Shown here piece after piece: positions 25,369-36,673 of a stretch of DNA of 40,312 bases. Position numbers and translations under genes: made by a program. The notes under the pieces were generated by a model that did not search any database, was not told where the DNA came from, and was given only the letters and a program-made list of their open reading frames with translations. The first letter of the stretch is position 1. The number at the start of each line of letters is the position of its first letter. The DNA lies in the NCBI RefSeq assembly GCF_014836325.1, contig NZ_JACSQZ010000031.1, positions 1 through 40,312 of the forward strand, written 5' to 3'. Source of the DNA: Clostridium gallinarum. GTDB lineage: Bacteria; Bacillota; Clostridia; Clostridiales; Clostridiaceae.

Positions 25369-26649
25369 CTATTTATTATGTCCTATTAACTCTCTTTTAT
25401 CTTTTTTTAACATTTTAATTGCAGTTAATAATAAAACATATCCTGTAACTACACAAGCTAATATTACTAACCATGCTGTAGTAAAGACTCCTGTCTTATC
25501 TACTATAAGTCCAAAAATAGTAGATCCTCCTGCAAATCCAAAAGCAAAGAATAATTGTATAAATCCAAGCATAACACTTGAATCTTTTTTCCCAAATAAA
25601 TCAGTTGCCATAAATGCTGGGGCTGACATATATGAAAATACATTTAATCCATATGCAATTGAATATAAATATGCAAGGCCTTTTATATTCATAGCTAATA
25701 ATAATGCTATTACAGCTGTTGATTGAAGAATCATTGATAATGTCATAGTTTTTAAAGTTCCCAATTTATCAAATAATACTCCTCCACCTACATTACCAAA
25801 TAAACAAAATACTGCAAATAAAGATCCTAATATTCCTACTACTGCTGATGGTAAATTTAATCCATTTGTAAAATAAGTTGCATATTGTGTACTTAACGCA
25901 GATATTGATATCCCTACTATTGCATATCCTATACCAAAAATCCAAAATGCTGGTTTCTTAACATTCTCTGAAACACCCAGTCCTTCAAACTCTTGAATAT
26001 GTAATTTTTTTAAATCTTCCTCTACTGTATCATCATTTAAATTTATTTCATCTTCTTTTGGTAATCTTATAAATAATAATATAATAGGTAAACTAACTAT
26101 AGCTGAAACAACACCAAATATTGCATAAGTTATTGATGAACCATAGTGAGATAATAAATGTTCTGTTATTTGTTGTAAAAATACATTTCCTATTGAACCA
26201 CCGGCAAAAGCTATTCCTAAAGCTTTACCTCTTCCTTTCTTAGGAAACCATTGTTGTATAAGATATGGTACAGCTAATGCAGAAAAGAATATACATCCTA
26301 TTTGACAAATTGCATTCCAAAAATAAAATTCTGGTAATGTGCTACTTCTACTAAACATAAAGAATCCAAAACTTGAAACCATTGTTCCTGATATGAATAT
26401 AGTTTTTATTCCTACTTTTCCAAATAACTTACCTAGTATAGGGGATGCTATTGAAGAGGCTAAAGCTCCTATTGTAAATATCAATGAGAATCCTGATAAC
26501 GTAAATCCAAACTCACTAACTACATGTGGTATAAATAGTGGCTGTATATTTTGTGCTATTCCAAATGGTATTGCCTGTATTACCATACATATAAATACTA
26601 TAAAATATTTTTTAAAATTATTATGATTTTCTAGTGTAACTTTGTTCAT
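25369..26649 (-). CDS. MFS transporter
   Basis: The 426-residue protein has twelve membrane helices with a central cytoplasmic loop (about residues 190-215, LPKEDEINLNDDTVEEDLKK). The helix 2-3 loop motif is GKLFGKVGIK. It resembles oxalate/formate-antiporter-like (OFA) and monocarboxylate porters, which exchange or import small organic acids. GAGGG 6 nt before ATG 26649 supports that start (MNKVTLENHNNF) over a weaker one at 26691. It precedes the amidohydrolase gene and probably imports its substrate. Confidence 0.88.
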   Translation of the reverse strand: MNKVTLENHNNFKKYFIVFICMVIQAIPFGIAQNIQPLFIPHVVSEFGFTLSGFSLIFTIGALASSIASPILGKLFGKVGIKTIFISGTMVSSFGFFMFSRSSTLPEFYFWNAICQIGCIFFSALAVPYLIQQWFPKKGRGKALGIAFAGGSIGNVFLQQITEHLLSHYGSSITYAIFGVVSAIVSLPIILLFIRLPKEDEINLNDDTVEEDLKKLHIQEFEGLGVSENVKKPAFWIFGIGYAIVGISISALSTQYATYFTNGLNLPSAVVGILGSLFAVFCLFGNVGGGVLFDKLGTLKTMTLSMILQSTAVIALLLAMNIKGLAYLYSIAYGLNVFSYMSAPAFMATDLFGKKDSSVMLGFIQLFFAFGFAGGSTIFGLIVDKTGVFTTAWLVILACVVTGYVLLLTAIKMLKKDKRELIGHNK

Positions 26650-26803
26650 ATTTATCCCTCTTTTTCTTCTTTCGTTTTCTTTCAAACTCATTTTATTCTT
26701 TTTTTTATTATTTGTTAAATACTTATATTTTATGTTTTATATAATTTAATACTTATATAAAAAGAACAAAATAAAACTTCTATATAAATTCTCTTTATTT
26801 CCT

Positions 26804-26992
26804 AAAAAAAGAGATATACATTGTATTCCTTGTTCCGTCGCATACGCTCCAAGTCACCGTCATACAATGTGTATCTCTTTACAAACTGAAGGAAATTATT
26901 AAAACTCCAATTCTTACACTACAAATTTTACTACTCTCATAAAATTATCTACAATTGTTCCATAGATATAATTTCCTAAAAAATAAAAAAAT
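26804..26992 (-). repeat. Dispersed structured element, copy 5 (full length, type B stem)
   Basis: This is the most complete copy. The hairpin GAGATATACATTGTAT (26811-26826) pairs with ATACAATGTGTATCTC (26862-26877), and an A-run at 26805-26810 becomes a T-run on the minus strand. The tail domain closes through GGAAATTAT (26891-26899) and ATAATTTCC (26968-26976). It contains an inner hairpin TATCTA/TAGATA (26946-26968). On the minus strand it follows the 2H phosphoesterase gene. Confidence 0.88.
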
Positions 26993-27064
26993 GAATTTAT
27001 TAACAAGCAATTAACAAATTCACTCAAAAATATATAATTACTAGTTCTACTAATAACTAAATCA

Positions 27065-27592
27065 TTATTTATTTAAATTCCATACAACTATATCTCTAAG
27101 GGGATTTGTTTTAGATAGTGCAATTTTAGTCACTTTCCCATTAAATATACTGAAATTTTTATCTAATTCTTGAAATGCTAAAAATAATTCTTCTCTTGTA
27201 AGCTTTTTACCAATAGTTGTGTGTGGTATCCATTGAAATGGTAAATAAAATTTACTAATATCTATATCATCTAAGAAGGATAACCCTTCATATATATGCA
27301 CTGATAAATTATGTAAATACTCATTTAAAATTGGAGTTAAAAAAACAACTGAAGATTTAAATGCCCCTATAGATGCAAAGGTTATTAAGCCTTCTTTTCT
27401 ATTTTTTATTACTTTGTCTAATACTTCTATAACACGTTCTTCCTTCTTACTTTGAAATGCTGCAATAGTTATATGTGGCGGAACATTATTATCTATCATA
27501 AAAGTATTTCCACATTTATCAGCTACCTTATCTATAAATCCCTGTATTTTATTTGTTGATTTATCGTCAAAATATAAAGATACTAAATACAT
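27065..27592 (-). CDS. 2H phosphoesterase (2'-5' RNA ligase family)
   Basis: The 175-residue protein has the two H-x-T/S-x signatures of the 2H superfamily, HITIAAF (from residue 41) and HTTIGKK (from residue 128). Family members hydrolyse or ligate 2'-5' or cyclic phosphodiester bonds in RNA or small nucleotides. The specific substrate is unknown. It stands alone, with dispersed element copy 5 downstream as its likely transcript end. Confidence 0.88.
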   Translation of the reverse strand: MYLVSLYFDDKSTNKIQGFIDKVADKCGNTFMIDNNVPPHITIAAFQSKKEERVIEVLDKVIKNRKEGLITFASIGAFKSSVVFLTPILNEYLHNLSVHIYEGLSFLDDIDISKFYLPFQWIPHTTIGKKLTREELFLAFQELDKNFSIFNGKVTKIALSKTNPLRDIVVWNLNK

Positions 27593-27700
27593 TTTTCCTC
27601 CATAAAATTTAAAACTTTAGCTACAATTTTATCTTATTTTTATTAACTTTTCATTCTTTAATTATATAAAATAATTAAGCTTACAATAGGACTATTGATT

Positions 27701-28444
27701 TTAATTATTTTTATTATTAGGTTCTATTACCTTAATTAATAATTTATAAAGACCCTCACAATATATTTTTTGTATAATATTAAGCTTTACACCTGGAAAA
27801 TACTCTTTATCAAGCCATCCTTTTTTTATCCAATACTCCTTATCTATAGGGAAAATATTTGTTGCTAATGCTCTTTGAATATTATAAGTATAAATTTCTT
27901 TAAAGCTAGGCTCATAACATTTTCCTTTAGACTCTATTAATTTAATAAATTGTACAAGCTCCTTTTCTTCTATAGGTTGATTAAAATTCCTTCCATTTCT
28001 AGAGATAGTTCCCCCTAAAAAAGCACCCCATTGAATCATAACTTCTTTAATAGAATTTAAGGTATTTTCTAATCCAGACCCTTGAGTATTAGCAATAATT
28101 AGAGTTGGCTTTTTTGCTATTTCACTCCTATGAAACCAACTACAAGTTCTATCTATAAAAGTTTTTAATATTCCACTCATATTATTTAAATAAACTGGAG
28201 TTCCTATTACAAGCCCATCACTTTTAATTATCTTTTGCATTATTATATTAGCTTCATCTTTAATAAAACAACTACCCTTTAAAATACATGCTTCACATCC
28301 CTTGCAAAAATCTATTTTAAAACTAGATAGACTTATAAGTTCTGTTTCGTAACCTTTATTCTTTAATATATCTTCAATTGAGCATAGTAATTTATAAGTA
28401 TTTTTCTTTCTATTACTTGAGTTAATTAAAAGTATTTTTTTCAT
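27701..28444 (-). CDS. Flavodoxin-fold NAD(P)H-dependent oxidoreductase with Cys motif
   Basis: The 247-residue protein starts with a flavin-phosphate loop (LLINSSNRKKNTYKLL). A cysteine motif follows (DFCKGCEACILKGSCFI), as in iron-sulfur flavoproteins of anaerobes (NADPH-dependent FMN reductase family, PF03358). It may bind FMN and possibly one Fe-S cluster, and would act as a cytoplasmic electron carrier or reductase. A roughly 70-residue extension after the flavodoxin core (KEIYTYNIQRALATNIFPIDKEYWIKKGW) is of unknown role. It is not clearly in an operon with its neighbours. Confidence 0.85.
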   Translation of the reverse strand: MKKILLINSSNRKKNTYKLLCSIEDILKNKGYETELISLSSFKIDFCKGCEACILKGSCFIKDEANIIMQKIIKSDGLVIGTPVYLNNMSGILKTFIDRTCSWFHRSEIAKKPTLIIANTQGSGLENTLNSIKEVMIQWGAFLGGTISRNGRNFNQPIEEKELVQFIKLIESKGKCYEPSFKEIYTYNIQRALATNIFPIDKEYWIKKGWLDKEYFPGVKLNIIQKIYCEGLYKLLIKVIEPNNKNN

Positions 28445-28537
28445 GGCATATCCTCCATTTATTAAAATATATATTAAATCTTTTTTTATTTTATTAACAT
28501 ACCAAAAATGATAGCTAATTTCTCTTTTAATAAAAAT

Positions 28538-28579
28538 AAGTATAGATATCCATTGCTATTGCAATTTTTATCTATACTT
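28538..28579 (-). terminator. Terminator of the beta-glucoside operon
   Basis: AAGTATAGATA (28538-28548) pairs with TATCTATACTT (28569-28579). On the minus strand it is followed by ATTTTTATT. Confidence 0.8.
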
Positions 28580-28665
28580 ATCATTATATAGAATATATAC
28601 TATTTAATATCACATATATTCTAAATTTATCAAATTATATGCTATATTTTTATAAAAAGCCTATA

Positions 28666-30147
<1,482 letters not shown>

Positions 30148-30162
30148 TTAATCAATTCTAAA

Positions 30163-32010
30163 CTAAATAATAGTCATAAGTCTTTCTCCAAAGCTAATTT
30201 GTTTCTTATCTGATACTAATACATCTGTATAATCATTTGAGTTAGTTACAACTATAGGTGTTGCTATTTCATATCCAGCTTCCTTTATTTTATTAATATC
30301 AAAGCTAATTAATAAATCACCTGCTTTTACATTATCGCCTGCTTTTACAGATGATTTAAAATATTTTCCCTCTAATTGAACAGTATCCATACCGATATGA
30401 ATTAAAAGTTCAATTCCATCTTCTGATGTAATTCCAACAGCATGTAATGTAGGAAATATAGCTGAAATCACGCCATTTACAGGAGATGTTAACTTGCCTT
30501 CTGATGGAATAATTGCAACTCCTTTTCCCATAATCCCACTTGCAAATGTTTCATCTTTAATTGTAGATAATTCAACAACTTCACCTTTTAAAGGAGATGT
30601 TATTACACCTTCTTTGTTTAAACTCTTTACTTCAATTGAATCTGTATTTTCAGTAGATTCTTCATCTTCTATATCTTCAAAACCTAAAATAAATGTTAAA
30701 ATAAATGTAACTACAAAACCAATTACACATCCAATAACTGCATGTAATAAATTATGTGGATTTTCTGTTATAAAGGCAGGTAATGTTGCAAGTCCAGTAA
30801 CTCCCATAGCAGATCTTGCTACACCAAATGCCCCAACGTATATTCCTCCTGCAAGACCACCTAGTACAACAGCAAGTAAAGGTTTCTTTAATCTTAGGTT
30901 AACACCAAACATAGCTGGCTCTGTAACTCCAAGAATAGCTGTCATACTAGTAGAAGTAGCAACTTGTTTTAAATCTTTATTCTTTGTTTTTAAAGCTACT
31001 GCTAATGCTGCAGCACTTTGAGTAAAGCTATGAACTAACATTCCTGGCCCTACAATTCCTTCTACTCCTGTAGTTGTATAAGCAGTAATAGCAATTGGTC
31101 CTAAACTATAATGCATTCCTGTCATAATAAGGAATGGAAATGTTGCTCCCATAATACCTGAAACTAACCATCCAGCATATGTATTAATAGATGATACAGC
31201 AATTGCAAGATAATTACCAATAATAGTCCCTAAAGGTCCAATAACTATTAATGTAATAGGTGCCATAATAAGCATAATAATTAAAGGTTTTAAAATAGAT
31301 TTAACTACACTTGGTGAATATTTTTCTGCAAACTTTTCAACATATGACATTACCCATACAGCCATAATTATAGGAATTACAGATGATGTATAAGTTGCTT
31401 TAGTAATTGGAAGTCCTAAAAACTTTACACTATTACCGTCAGCCATTAATGCTGAAAAATTCGGATGTAATAAAACACCAGCTAAAGCAATTGCTAATCC
31501 TACATTACATTTAAACTTAACAGCTGAACTCCATGCAAGTAACATTGGTAAAAAGTAATACGCTGAATCGCTTATAAAAGTTAAAATACTATAAATTTGA
31601 CTATCTGGTTGAATCATATTAGCTGATTTTAATATAACAAGTACGGCTTTTATCATTGCACAACCAATCATTGCCGGTAAAATTGGTGTAAATACTCCTG
31701 AAAGTGTATCTAATATAGTAGCAACTTTACCTTTTTTTACCGAATTAGTTGAACTACCAGTTTTAAAATTTCCTAGTTTAATAATTTCCTTATAAACATT
31801 ATTTACATCATTTCCAATAATAACCTGATATTGCCCTCCACTGTTAGAAACTCCCATGACACCTTTAACTTTCTTAATAGCCTCAGTATCTGCATTTCCA
31901 TCATTTTTTAGATTAAAACGTAATCTCGTTGCACAATGAGTAACGTGATCAACATTTTTTTCTCCACCAACAAGCTCTAATATGCTAGCTGCAATTTTTC
32001 CATAATTCAT
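30163..32010 (-). CDS. bglF: Beta-glucoside PTS transporter EIIBCA
   Basis: The 615-residue single-chain PTS permease has domains in the order B-C-A. EIIB (1-90) has the phosphocysteine C26 in THCATRLRF. EIIC (about 100-455) has around ten membrane helices. EIIA (about 480-615) has the phosphohistidine near H538 in LLIHIGMDT. It imports and phosphorylates beta-glucosides. TTGGAGGTAATACC before ATG 32010 fixes the start; longer in-frame translations would run into the upstream terminator. Expression needs LicT antitermination at the leader hairpin (32050-32134). Confidence 0.95.
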   Translation of the reverse strand: MNYGKIAASILELVGGEKNVDHVTHCATRLRFNLKNDGNADTEAIKKVKGVMGVSNSGGQYQVIIGNDVNNVYKEIIKLGNFKTGSSTNSVKKGKVATILDTLSGVFTPILPAMIGCAMIKAVLVILKSANMIQPDSQIYSILTFISDSAYYFLPMLLAWSSAVKFKCNVGLAIALAGVLLHPNFSALMADGNSVKFLGLPITKATYTSSVIPIIMAVWVMSYVEKFAEKYSPSVVKSILKPLIIMLIMAPITLIVIGPLGTIIGNYLAIAVSSINTYAGWLVSGIMGATFPFLIMTGMHYSLGPIAITAYTTTGVEGIVGPGMLVHSFTQSAAALAVALKTKNKDLKQVATSTSMTAILGVTEPAMFGVNLRLKKPLLAVVLGGLAGGIYVGAFGVARSAMGVTGLATLPAFITENPHNLLHAVIGCVIGFVVTFILTFILGFEDIEDEESTENTDSIEVKSLNKEGVITSPLKGEVVELSTIKDETFASGIMGKGVAIIPSEGKLTSPVNGVISAIFPTLHAVGITSEDGIELLIHIGMDTVQLEGKYFKSSVKAGDNVKAGDLLISFDINKIKEAGYEIATPIVVTNSNDYTDVLVSDKKQISFGERLMTII

Positions 32011-32045
32011 GGTATTACCTCCAAAACTTATTTTATTTTTTATAT

Positions 32046-32134
32046 AAAAAGACCTAGAGTCTAGCAAATACATAGCTATATAAACTATATATTTGCTAAA
32101 CTCTAGGTCTTGCCTGCCCAATCAGTAACAATCC
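32046..32134 (-). promoter_or_regulatory. LicT-type RAT antiterminator and terminator before bglF
   Basis: On the minus strand a RAT element (32134 to 32106; begins GGATTGTTACTG and contains GCAGGCAAGACC) overlaps by 5 nt a 20-bp terminator stem (32050-32070 with 32090-32110) that ends in a T-run. Folding of the RAT, stabilised by bound LicT, excludes the terminator. This is the established BglG/LicT mechanism. Confidence 0.95.
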
Positions 32135-32151
32135 TAGTTATCTCAATTATT

Positions 32152-32997
32152 CTATTTTTTCATTTTTTCTTCCATCACAACTCTTCTAATATGAACTGTT
32201 AAATATACTAATTCCTCTTCTGTTAGTTCTTTTTTGTAATCATGATTGACTAAATCTCTAATTTTTAAGCTACATTCATATTCATCTTTATATTTATCTC
32301 TTATAATATCTTGAAACTCTACATCATTAGTTTCAATAATTTTATTACTAAACAATCTGTAAGAAAAAAACTTCAAATGCGTAATAAATCTCATATAATT
32401 TAAGGATTCTTCATTAAAGTTTATTTTGTAATTATACCTAACTAAATTCAGAACTTTTTGGATTAACTGGGTCATTTCCATTACCTCTTCCATTTCCGAA
32501 CCTAATTCTGCATTTACAATATGTAAGGCAATTGATGCTGCTTCATCTTCTGGTAAATCTACATTAAACTCTCTATTAATTGTCTCTAAACCCTTTAATG
32601 CAATTTTGAATTCAGATGGATAAAACTTTTTAACTTCCCATAATAAAGCATTTTTAAAGTTTAACCCATTTAAAAATCTCGATACCGCAAAATTAATATG
32701 ATCAGTTAATGTAATATAAATATTTTCATTAAGGTCTTTTCCTAATGTTTCTTTAGCCTCTTTAATAATACTATCAGATACTGCCATATATTCTGCTGGT
32801 ATTTGAGCAAGCAGTGCATATAACTTTCCAGCAACATTTTTAGATTTTAAGAAAAATTCTTTTTCTATTTTTTCTTTGTCTACCTCGTCCCCTTTTTTCT
32901 TTTGAAAACCTATTCCACTACCTAAAAGCATTACTTCTTGTCGCCTAACATTTATTGCACAAATTACATTATTATTGATGATTCGCGTAATCTTCAT
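32152..32997 (-). CDS. licT: BglG/LicT-family transcriptional antiterminator
   Basis: The 281-residue regulator has an N-terminal CAT RNA-binding domain (residues 1-55, MKITRIINNNVICAI and GSGIGFQKKKGDEVD). Two PRD domains follow (about 65-170 and 172-281), whose conserved histidines are targets of PTS phosphorylation (ITLTDHINFA, SIALHIVNAE, LTVHIRRVV). Bound substrate changes PTS phosphoryl flux and lets LicT bind RAT sites. GGAGAT before ATG 32997 supports this start over one at 33024. Its own leader holds a second RAT/terminator, so it also regulates itself. Confidence 0.95.
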   Translation of the reverse strand: MKITRIINNNVICAINVRRQEVMLLGSGIGFQKKKGDEVDKEKIEKEFFLKSKNVAGKLYALLAQIPAEYMAVSDSIIKEAKETLGKDLNENIYITLTDHINFAVSRFLNGLNFKNALLWEVKKFYPSEFKIALKGLETINREFNVDLPEDEAASIALHIVNAELGSEMEEVMEMTQLIQKVLNLVRYNYKINFNEESLNYMRFITHLKFFSYRLFSNKIIETNDVEFQDIIRDKYKDEYECSLKIRDLVNHDYKKELTEEELVYLTVHIRRVVMEEKMKK

Positions 32998-33034
32998 TTT
33001 ATCTCCTTTTCTTACTATATACATTATTGGACAT

Positions 33035-33109
33035 AAAAAAAGACATTAATTAACGCAAAAAATTATATTTGCATTAATTAAGGTCTTGCCTGCTTCCCAG
33101 TAACAATCC
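33035..33109 (-). promoter_or_regulatory. LicT-type RAT antiterminator and terminator before licT
   Basis: A second RAT (33109 to 33082; GGATTGTTACTGGGAAGCAG followed by GCAAGACC) overlaps a terminator stem (33041-33059 with 33068-33086) that ends in seven Ts on the minus strand. It lies between the operon promoter and licT, giving a positive autoregulatory loop. Confidence 0.95.
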
Positions 33110-33139
33110 TACTAAAAATCATTATTAATTTATATAACT

Positions 33140-33168
33140 ATGATATCTTTTACAATATCATTTGTCAA
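33140..33168 (-). promoter_or_regulatory. Promoter of the licT-bglF-bglA operon
   Basis: On the minus strand TTGACA (33163-33168) and TATCAT (33140-33145) are 17 bp apart. The spacer contains an inverted repeat ATGATAT/ATATCAT (33140-33161), a possible operator. No obvious CcpA cre box was seen. Confidence 0.75.
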
Positions 33169-33188
33169 TATATAATTTAAAAATACTA

Positions 33189-33334
33189 TAAAAAAGTGTT
33201 AAAGTATTATATCTAGGTTAGCCTTACATCTCCAAGCCACCTTGCTATGATATTTTAACACTTACAAACTGAAGGAAGGAAATTATTAAAACTTCACTTC
33301 TTATACTATAAGTTTAGCTTCTCTCTAAATTACT
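33189..33334 (-). repeat. Dispersed structured element, copy 6 (type A stem, truncated tail)
   Basis: GTGTTAAAGTATTATA (33196-33211) pairs with TATGATATTTTAACAC (33246-33261) through 16 positions with two wobbles. The core is partly diverged (TTAGCCTTACATCTCCAAGCCACC). The tail keeps only its hairpin-side half and stops at the permease stop codon (33335-33337). On the minus strand it is the likely transcript end of the purine operon. Confidence 0.85.
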
Positions 33335-34900
33335 TTATACATATTCAAATTTTTCTTGTGGCTCACACCACTTATTTCTTCCTAAGTGCATTAAATATGC
33401 AAGTATTGAAAAAATAACATATCCAATTGCAAAAGGAGATTTTATATAAAATCCTAATTCTGCACTGTGTATAAAGCCAAAACATGATAATAATGATGCT
33501 ACTAGTGATGTTATAGCTACTTTATCTAATCTATTGTCAATTATAAACACTGTTACAGTTCCTAGTATAAGACCTATAATTATAGCTCCTGATTTTACTT
33601 CTGCAAGACCTCTCCACATTACACCATTATCTATTAAATATTGAGATACATCTGCTGAATATCCAACTACCCCTGATTCAAGTGTTTCTGTCCATTTATC
33701 TGCTAAACCAACTGCTCCTGTGATTTGTGTAAATAAATAATCTGCTACTGGTGGTATCATTGCAACTACAATTGCTGCATAATGTTTCACCTTAACGTCT
33801 TTAAATGATTGACAAACCATTACTGTTGAACACCAAAGATAAGTTATTGCTGCAATTGCTGGTGGTACTAAATTACTAAAGAATGTAAATAATCCAAATA
33901 CTCCTGCAATTCCTAATAATAATCCTCCAACCCATGAATATCCTATTCCTACCCCTGACTTCTTAAGACCTCCATGACCTAGCCAAACTGTATTTGGAAC
34001 AACTCCTCCAAAACAAGCTGAAATCATTGTACAAATACCATCTGCAAACTGAGTTATTCTAACATTATAATTATCTCCTGCTGCATTTGCTGCTTCAACA
34101 TTATCCATAGTTTCAATAAAATTATATATTTCAATTGGAATAATAATAGTTAAATATGGTACGACAACTACAAATCCATTTATCAATGCTTGTATAGATG
34201 TAACTGGATTTGGCATATAAAAACCTACTCCTGAAAAATCTATATGTGTTCTTCCTAAAGCTAAAGAATATACAATTCCTCCTATAATGGCTAATACTAA
34301 TGGTGGGAATTTTCTTTTAAATAAATATCCTCCAAATACACCTACCATAGCTACTAAAAGAATTGGTAAGCCTATAATAGGATCACTAAATACATCAAAA
34401 ACACCTTGAGTTGCCATCCAAATGAATCCTATTCCTGCAACAGTGCCTAAAAGTGCTGCTCTTGGAATCCTCTTTTTCATCCAAGGGCCTATAAAACCAC
34501 CTAAAAATTCAACAAATCCTCCAATAAAACATGCTGCTACTGCTGCTGACCAAGTTAATTCTGGATCACCTAATGCATAATGTAGTGGCATAATAACCCC
34601 ATATAAAATAACAAACATTGCTGGAGTAGATACTCCTGATGGTAATGCTGTTACATCTGATCTACCTTCTTTTTTACCAAGTCTATATCCCATATATGAA
34701 TAAAAGAATCCACTTACTAAAAGTCCTATAGACATAGCTGGAATAACTCTTCCATAAACAATTTCATCAGGCCAAGCTAATACTCCTGATAAAGTAGCTA
34801 TTACAATTAAATAATTTACAATATTATTTGTAAGTGTATAAGTTAATCCACCTAAATCCTCTGCTTTGAAGAAAGGAATTTTTAAAGTAGTTTTCATCAT
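33335..34900 (-). CDS. NCS2-type purine permease
   Basis: The 521-residue protein has about twelve to fourteen membrane helices and resembles the AzgA-like/NCS2 nucleobase transporter group (TALPSGVSTPAMFVILYGVIMP; IIIPIEIYNFIETMDNVEAA). It most likely imports adenine, hypoxanthine or xanthine by cation symport. The exact base is not readable. Its start lies 21 nt after the first adenine deaminase gene, so the three genes form one operon in which imported adenine could be deaminated at once. Confidence 0.85.
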   Translation of the reverse strand: MMKTTLKIPFFKAEDLGGLTYTLTNNIVNYLIVIATLSGVLAWPDEIVYGRVIPAMSIGLLVSGFFYSYMGYRLGKKEGRSDVTALPSGVSTPAMFVILYGVIMPLHYALGDPELTWSAAVAACFIGGFVEFLGGFIGPWMKKRIPRAALLGTVAGIGFIWMATQGVFDVFSDPIIGLPILLVAMVGVFGGYLFKRKFPPLVLAIIGGIVYSLALGRTHIDFSGVGFYMPNPVTSIQALINGFVVVVPYLTIIIPIEIYNFIETMDNVEAANAAGDNYNVRITQFADGICTMISACFGGVVPNTVWLGHGGLKKSGVGIGYSWVGGLLLGIAGVFGLFTFFSNLVPPAIAAITYLWCSTVMVCQSFKDVKVKHYAAIVVAMIPPVADYLFTQITGAVGLADKWTETLESGVVGYSADVSQYLIDNGVMWRGLAEVKSGAIIIGLILGTVTVFIIDNRLDKVAITSLVASLLSCFGFIHSAELGFYIKSPFAIGYVIFSILAYLMHLGRNKWCEPQEKFEYV

Positions 34901-34921
34901 TATAAAATACCTCTTTTCTCA

Positions 34922-36655
34922 TTATTTTGCTTCAATATCAATAAATTTAAATTGTGTTACATCAAATAGTCCCATATCTGTTAACTTAATTTCTGGTATA
35001 ACTGCTAGCGACATAAAGCAAAGAGTCATAACTGGTTCTACTTCTTTACTTACAAATAAAACATTATGAGCAACTTCATGTATATTTTTAAGCTTTTTAT
35101 CTATCCATTCTCCAGTTTTATTACTCATAAGACCTGCAATTTCCATAGGCATGCTTTCAATTATCTCTCTATTATTTACAACAATTATTCCGCCACCTTG
35201 CTTAATTAACTCTTCTACTGCATAAGCCATATCTTCATCATTAACACCAACAACTATAATATTATGAGAATCGTGAGCTATTGATAATGCTATAGCGCCT
35301 TCCTTTATTCCATAACCTTCAAGTAAGGCAACAGCAACATTTCCTGTATTTTGATGACGCTCAACAACTGCTACCTTAACTACATCTTCATTTGAATTAT
35401 AAATAAATTCATTATTTTCATTTGTACTTACATTTACTATATTCTTTTTAGTAACAACTCCACCTGGAAGAACTTTTATTGTATGAGCTTTTTCCGAATT
35501 AATTTTTAATTTTAACTTGTCAATTGAAAAATCTTTAACATGAAAACTTCTCTTAGTATCTGATATATCATATTTAGCTATTGGTAGTTTATATTCTCCA
35601 CCTTCAGCTACTTCTTTTCCATTAATAAATACATTATCTACATTAAAATCTTTTAAATTATCAAATAACACAATATCAGCTCTAAGTCCTGGTGCAATTC
35701 CTCCTCTATCTTCTAATCCATAACATTCTGCTGCATTTAATGTAGCCATTTGAATTGCTATAATTGGATCTATATTTTCTTCAACACACATTCTTAAACT
35801 ATTATCTAAATGTCCATCATTTAATATAGTTTTGGGTTGCATATCATCTGCACAAAGAAGACATCTCTTACTATTGTAAGGAGTAACTCCTTTTGCTAGA
35901 GTTCTTAAATTATGACAGGCAGAGCCTTGACGAAGCATTACATACATGCCTCTTGATATTCTGTCATGCATATCCTCTATAGTTTCACATTCATGATCCG
36001 TCTTAATTCTTGCTGCTGCATAAGCATTTAAATTTTTTCCTTTTAATCCTGGACTATGACCATCAATAACCTTTCCTGTGTTTTTAGCAATAATTAATTT
36101 ATCTAAAACATCATCATGTCCTAATGTGACTCCTGGAAAATTCATAAATTCCCCTAATCCCTGAATTTTATCACTAGACATGATTTCTTCCATATCTTTT
36201 GCATCAATTTTCGCACCTGAGTGTTCAAAAGGAGTAGCCGGAACACATGATGGCAACATCATTCTTATATCTAATGCTGTTCCTTCTGCTGCATTTAGCA
36301 TATAATCAATTCCCTTAAAACCACAAACATTAGCAACTTCATGAGGATCTGCTATTATTGTTGTAGTACCATGAGGAACAACTAATCTGCCTAGTTCCTC
36401 TGGACTAACATAAGATGATTCTATATGGATATGTGCATCAATAAATCCTGGTGCTGCGTATTTTCCTTGTGCATCTATAACTTTTACACCTTCATAATTT
36501 CCAATTCCTGCTATAATATTATCAGAAAGTGCAATATCCCCATCTACAATAATTCCATTATAAACATCAACAATCTTACAATTTTTAATTACTAAATCTG
36601 CTAAAACTCTACCAGCTGCTATATCAATTAACTTTTTAAATTTATTTTTTTCCAT
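34922..36655 (-). CDS. ade: Adenine deaminase
   Basis: The 577-residue amidohydrolase of the AdeC type converts adenine to hypoxanthine and ammonia. All expected metal-site residues are visible: HIH (H75, H77), E169 in GLGEFMN, H200 in DGHSPG, H221 in TDHE and D270 in CADD. The family motif ADPHEVANV is intact. The C-terminal domain has the usual HDSHNIIVVG segment. It is 18 nt downstream of a divergent paralogue and just ahead of the purine permease, all in one operon. Confidence 0.93.
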   Translation of the reverse strand: MEKNKFKKLIDIAAGRVLADLVIKNCKIVDVYNGIIVDGDIALSDNIIAGIGNYEGVKVIDAQGKYAAPGFIDAHIHIESSYVSPEELGRLVVPHGTTTIIADPHEVANVCGFKGIDYMLNAAEGTALDIRMMLPSCVPATPFEHSGAKIDAKDMEEIMSSDKIQGLGEFMNFPGVTLGHDDVLDKLIIAKNTGKVIDGHSPGLKGKNLNAYAAARIKTDHECETIEDMHDRISRGMYVMLRQGSACHNLRTLAKGVTPYNSKRCLLCADDMQPKTILNDGHLDNSLRMCVEENIDPIIAIQMATLNAAECYGLEDRGGIAPGLRADIVLFDNLKDFNVDNVFINGKEVAEGGEYKLPIAKYDISDTKRSFHVKDFSIDKLKLKINSEKAHTIKVLPGGVVTKKNIVNVSTNENNEFIYNSNEDVVKVAVVERHQNTGNVAVALLEGYGIKEGAIALSIAHDSHNIIVVGVNDEDMAYAVEELIKQGGGIIVVNNREIIESMPMEIAGLMSNKTGEWIDKKLKNIHEVAHNVLFVSKEVEPVMTLCFMSLAVIPEIKLTDMGLFDVTQFKFIDIEAK

Positions 36656-36673
36656 TTCAATTCACCCTCTATA

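Noticed and set aside
32010..32121. Longer N-terminus for the PTS protein (ATG at 32121)
   Set aside because: The extra 37 codons would read through the RAT/terminator hairpin and have no PTS similarity. The strong TTGGAGG site precedes ATG 32010.
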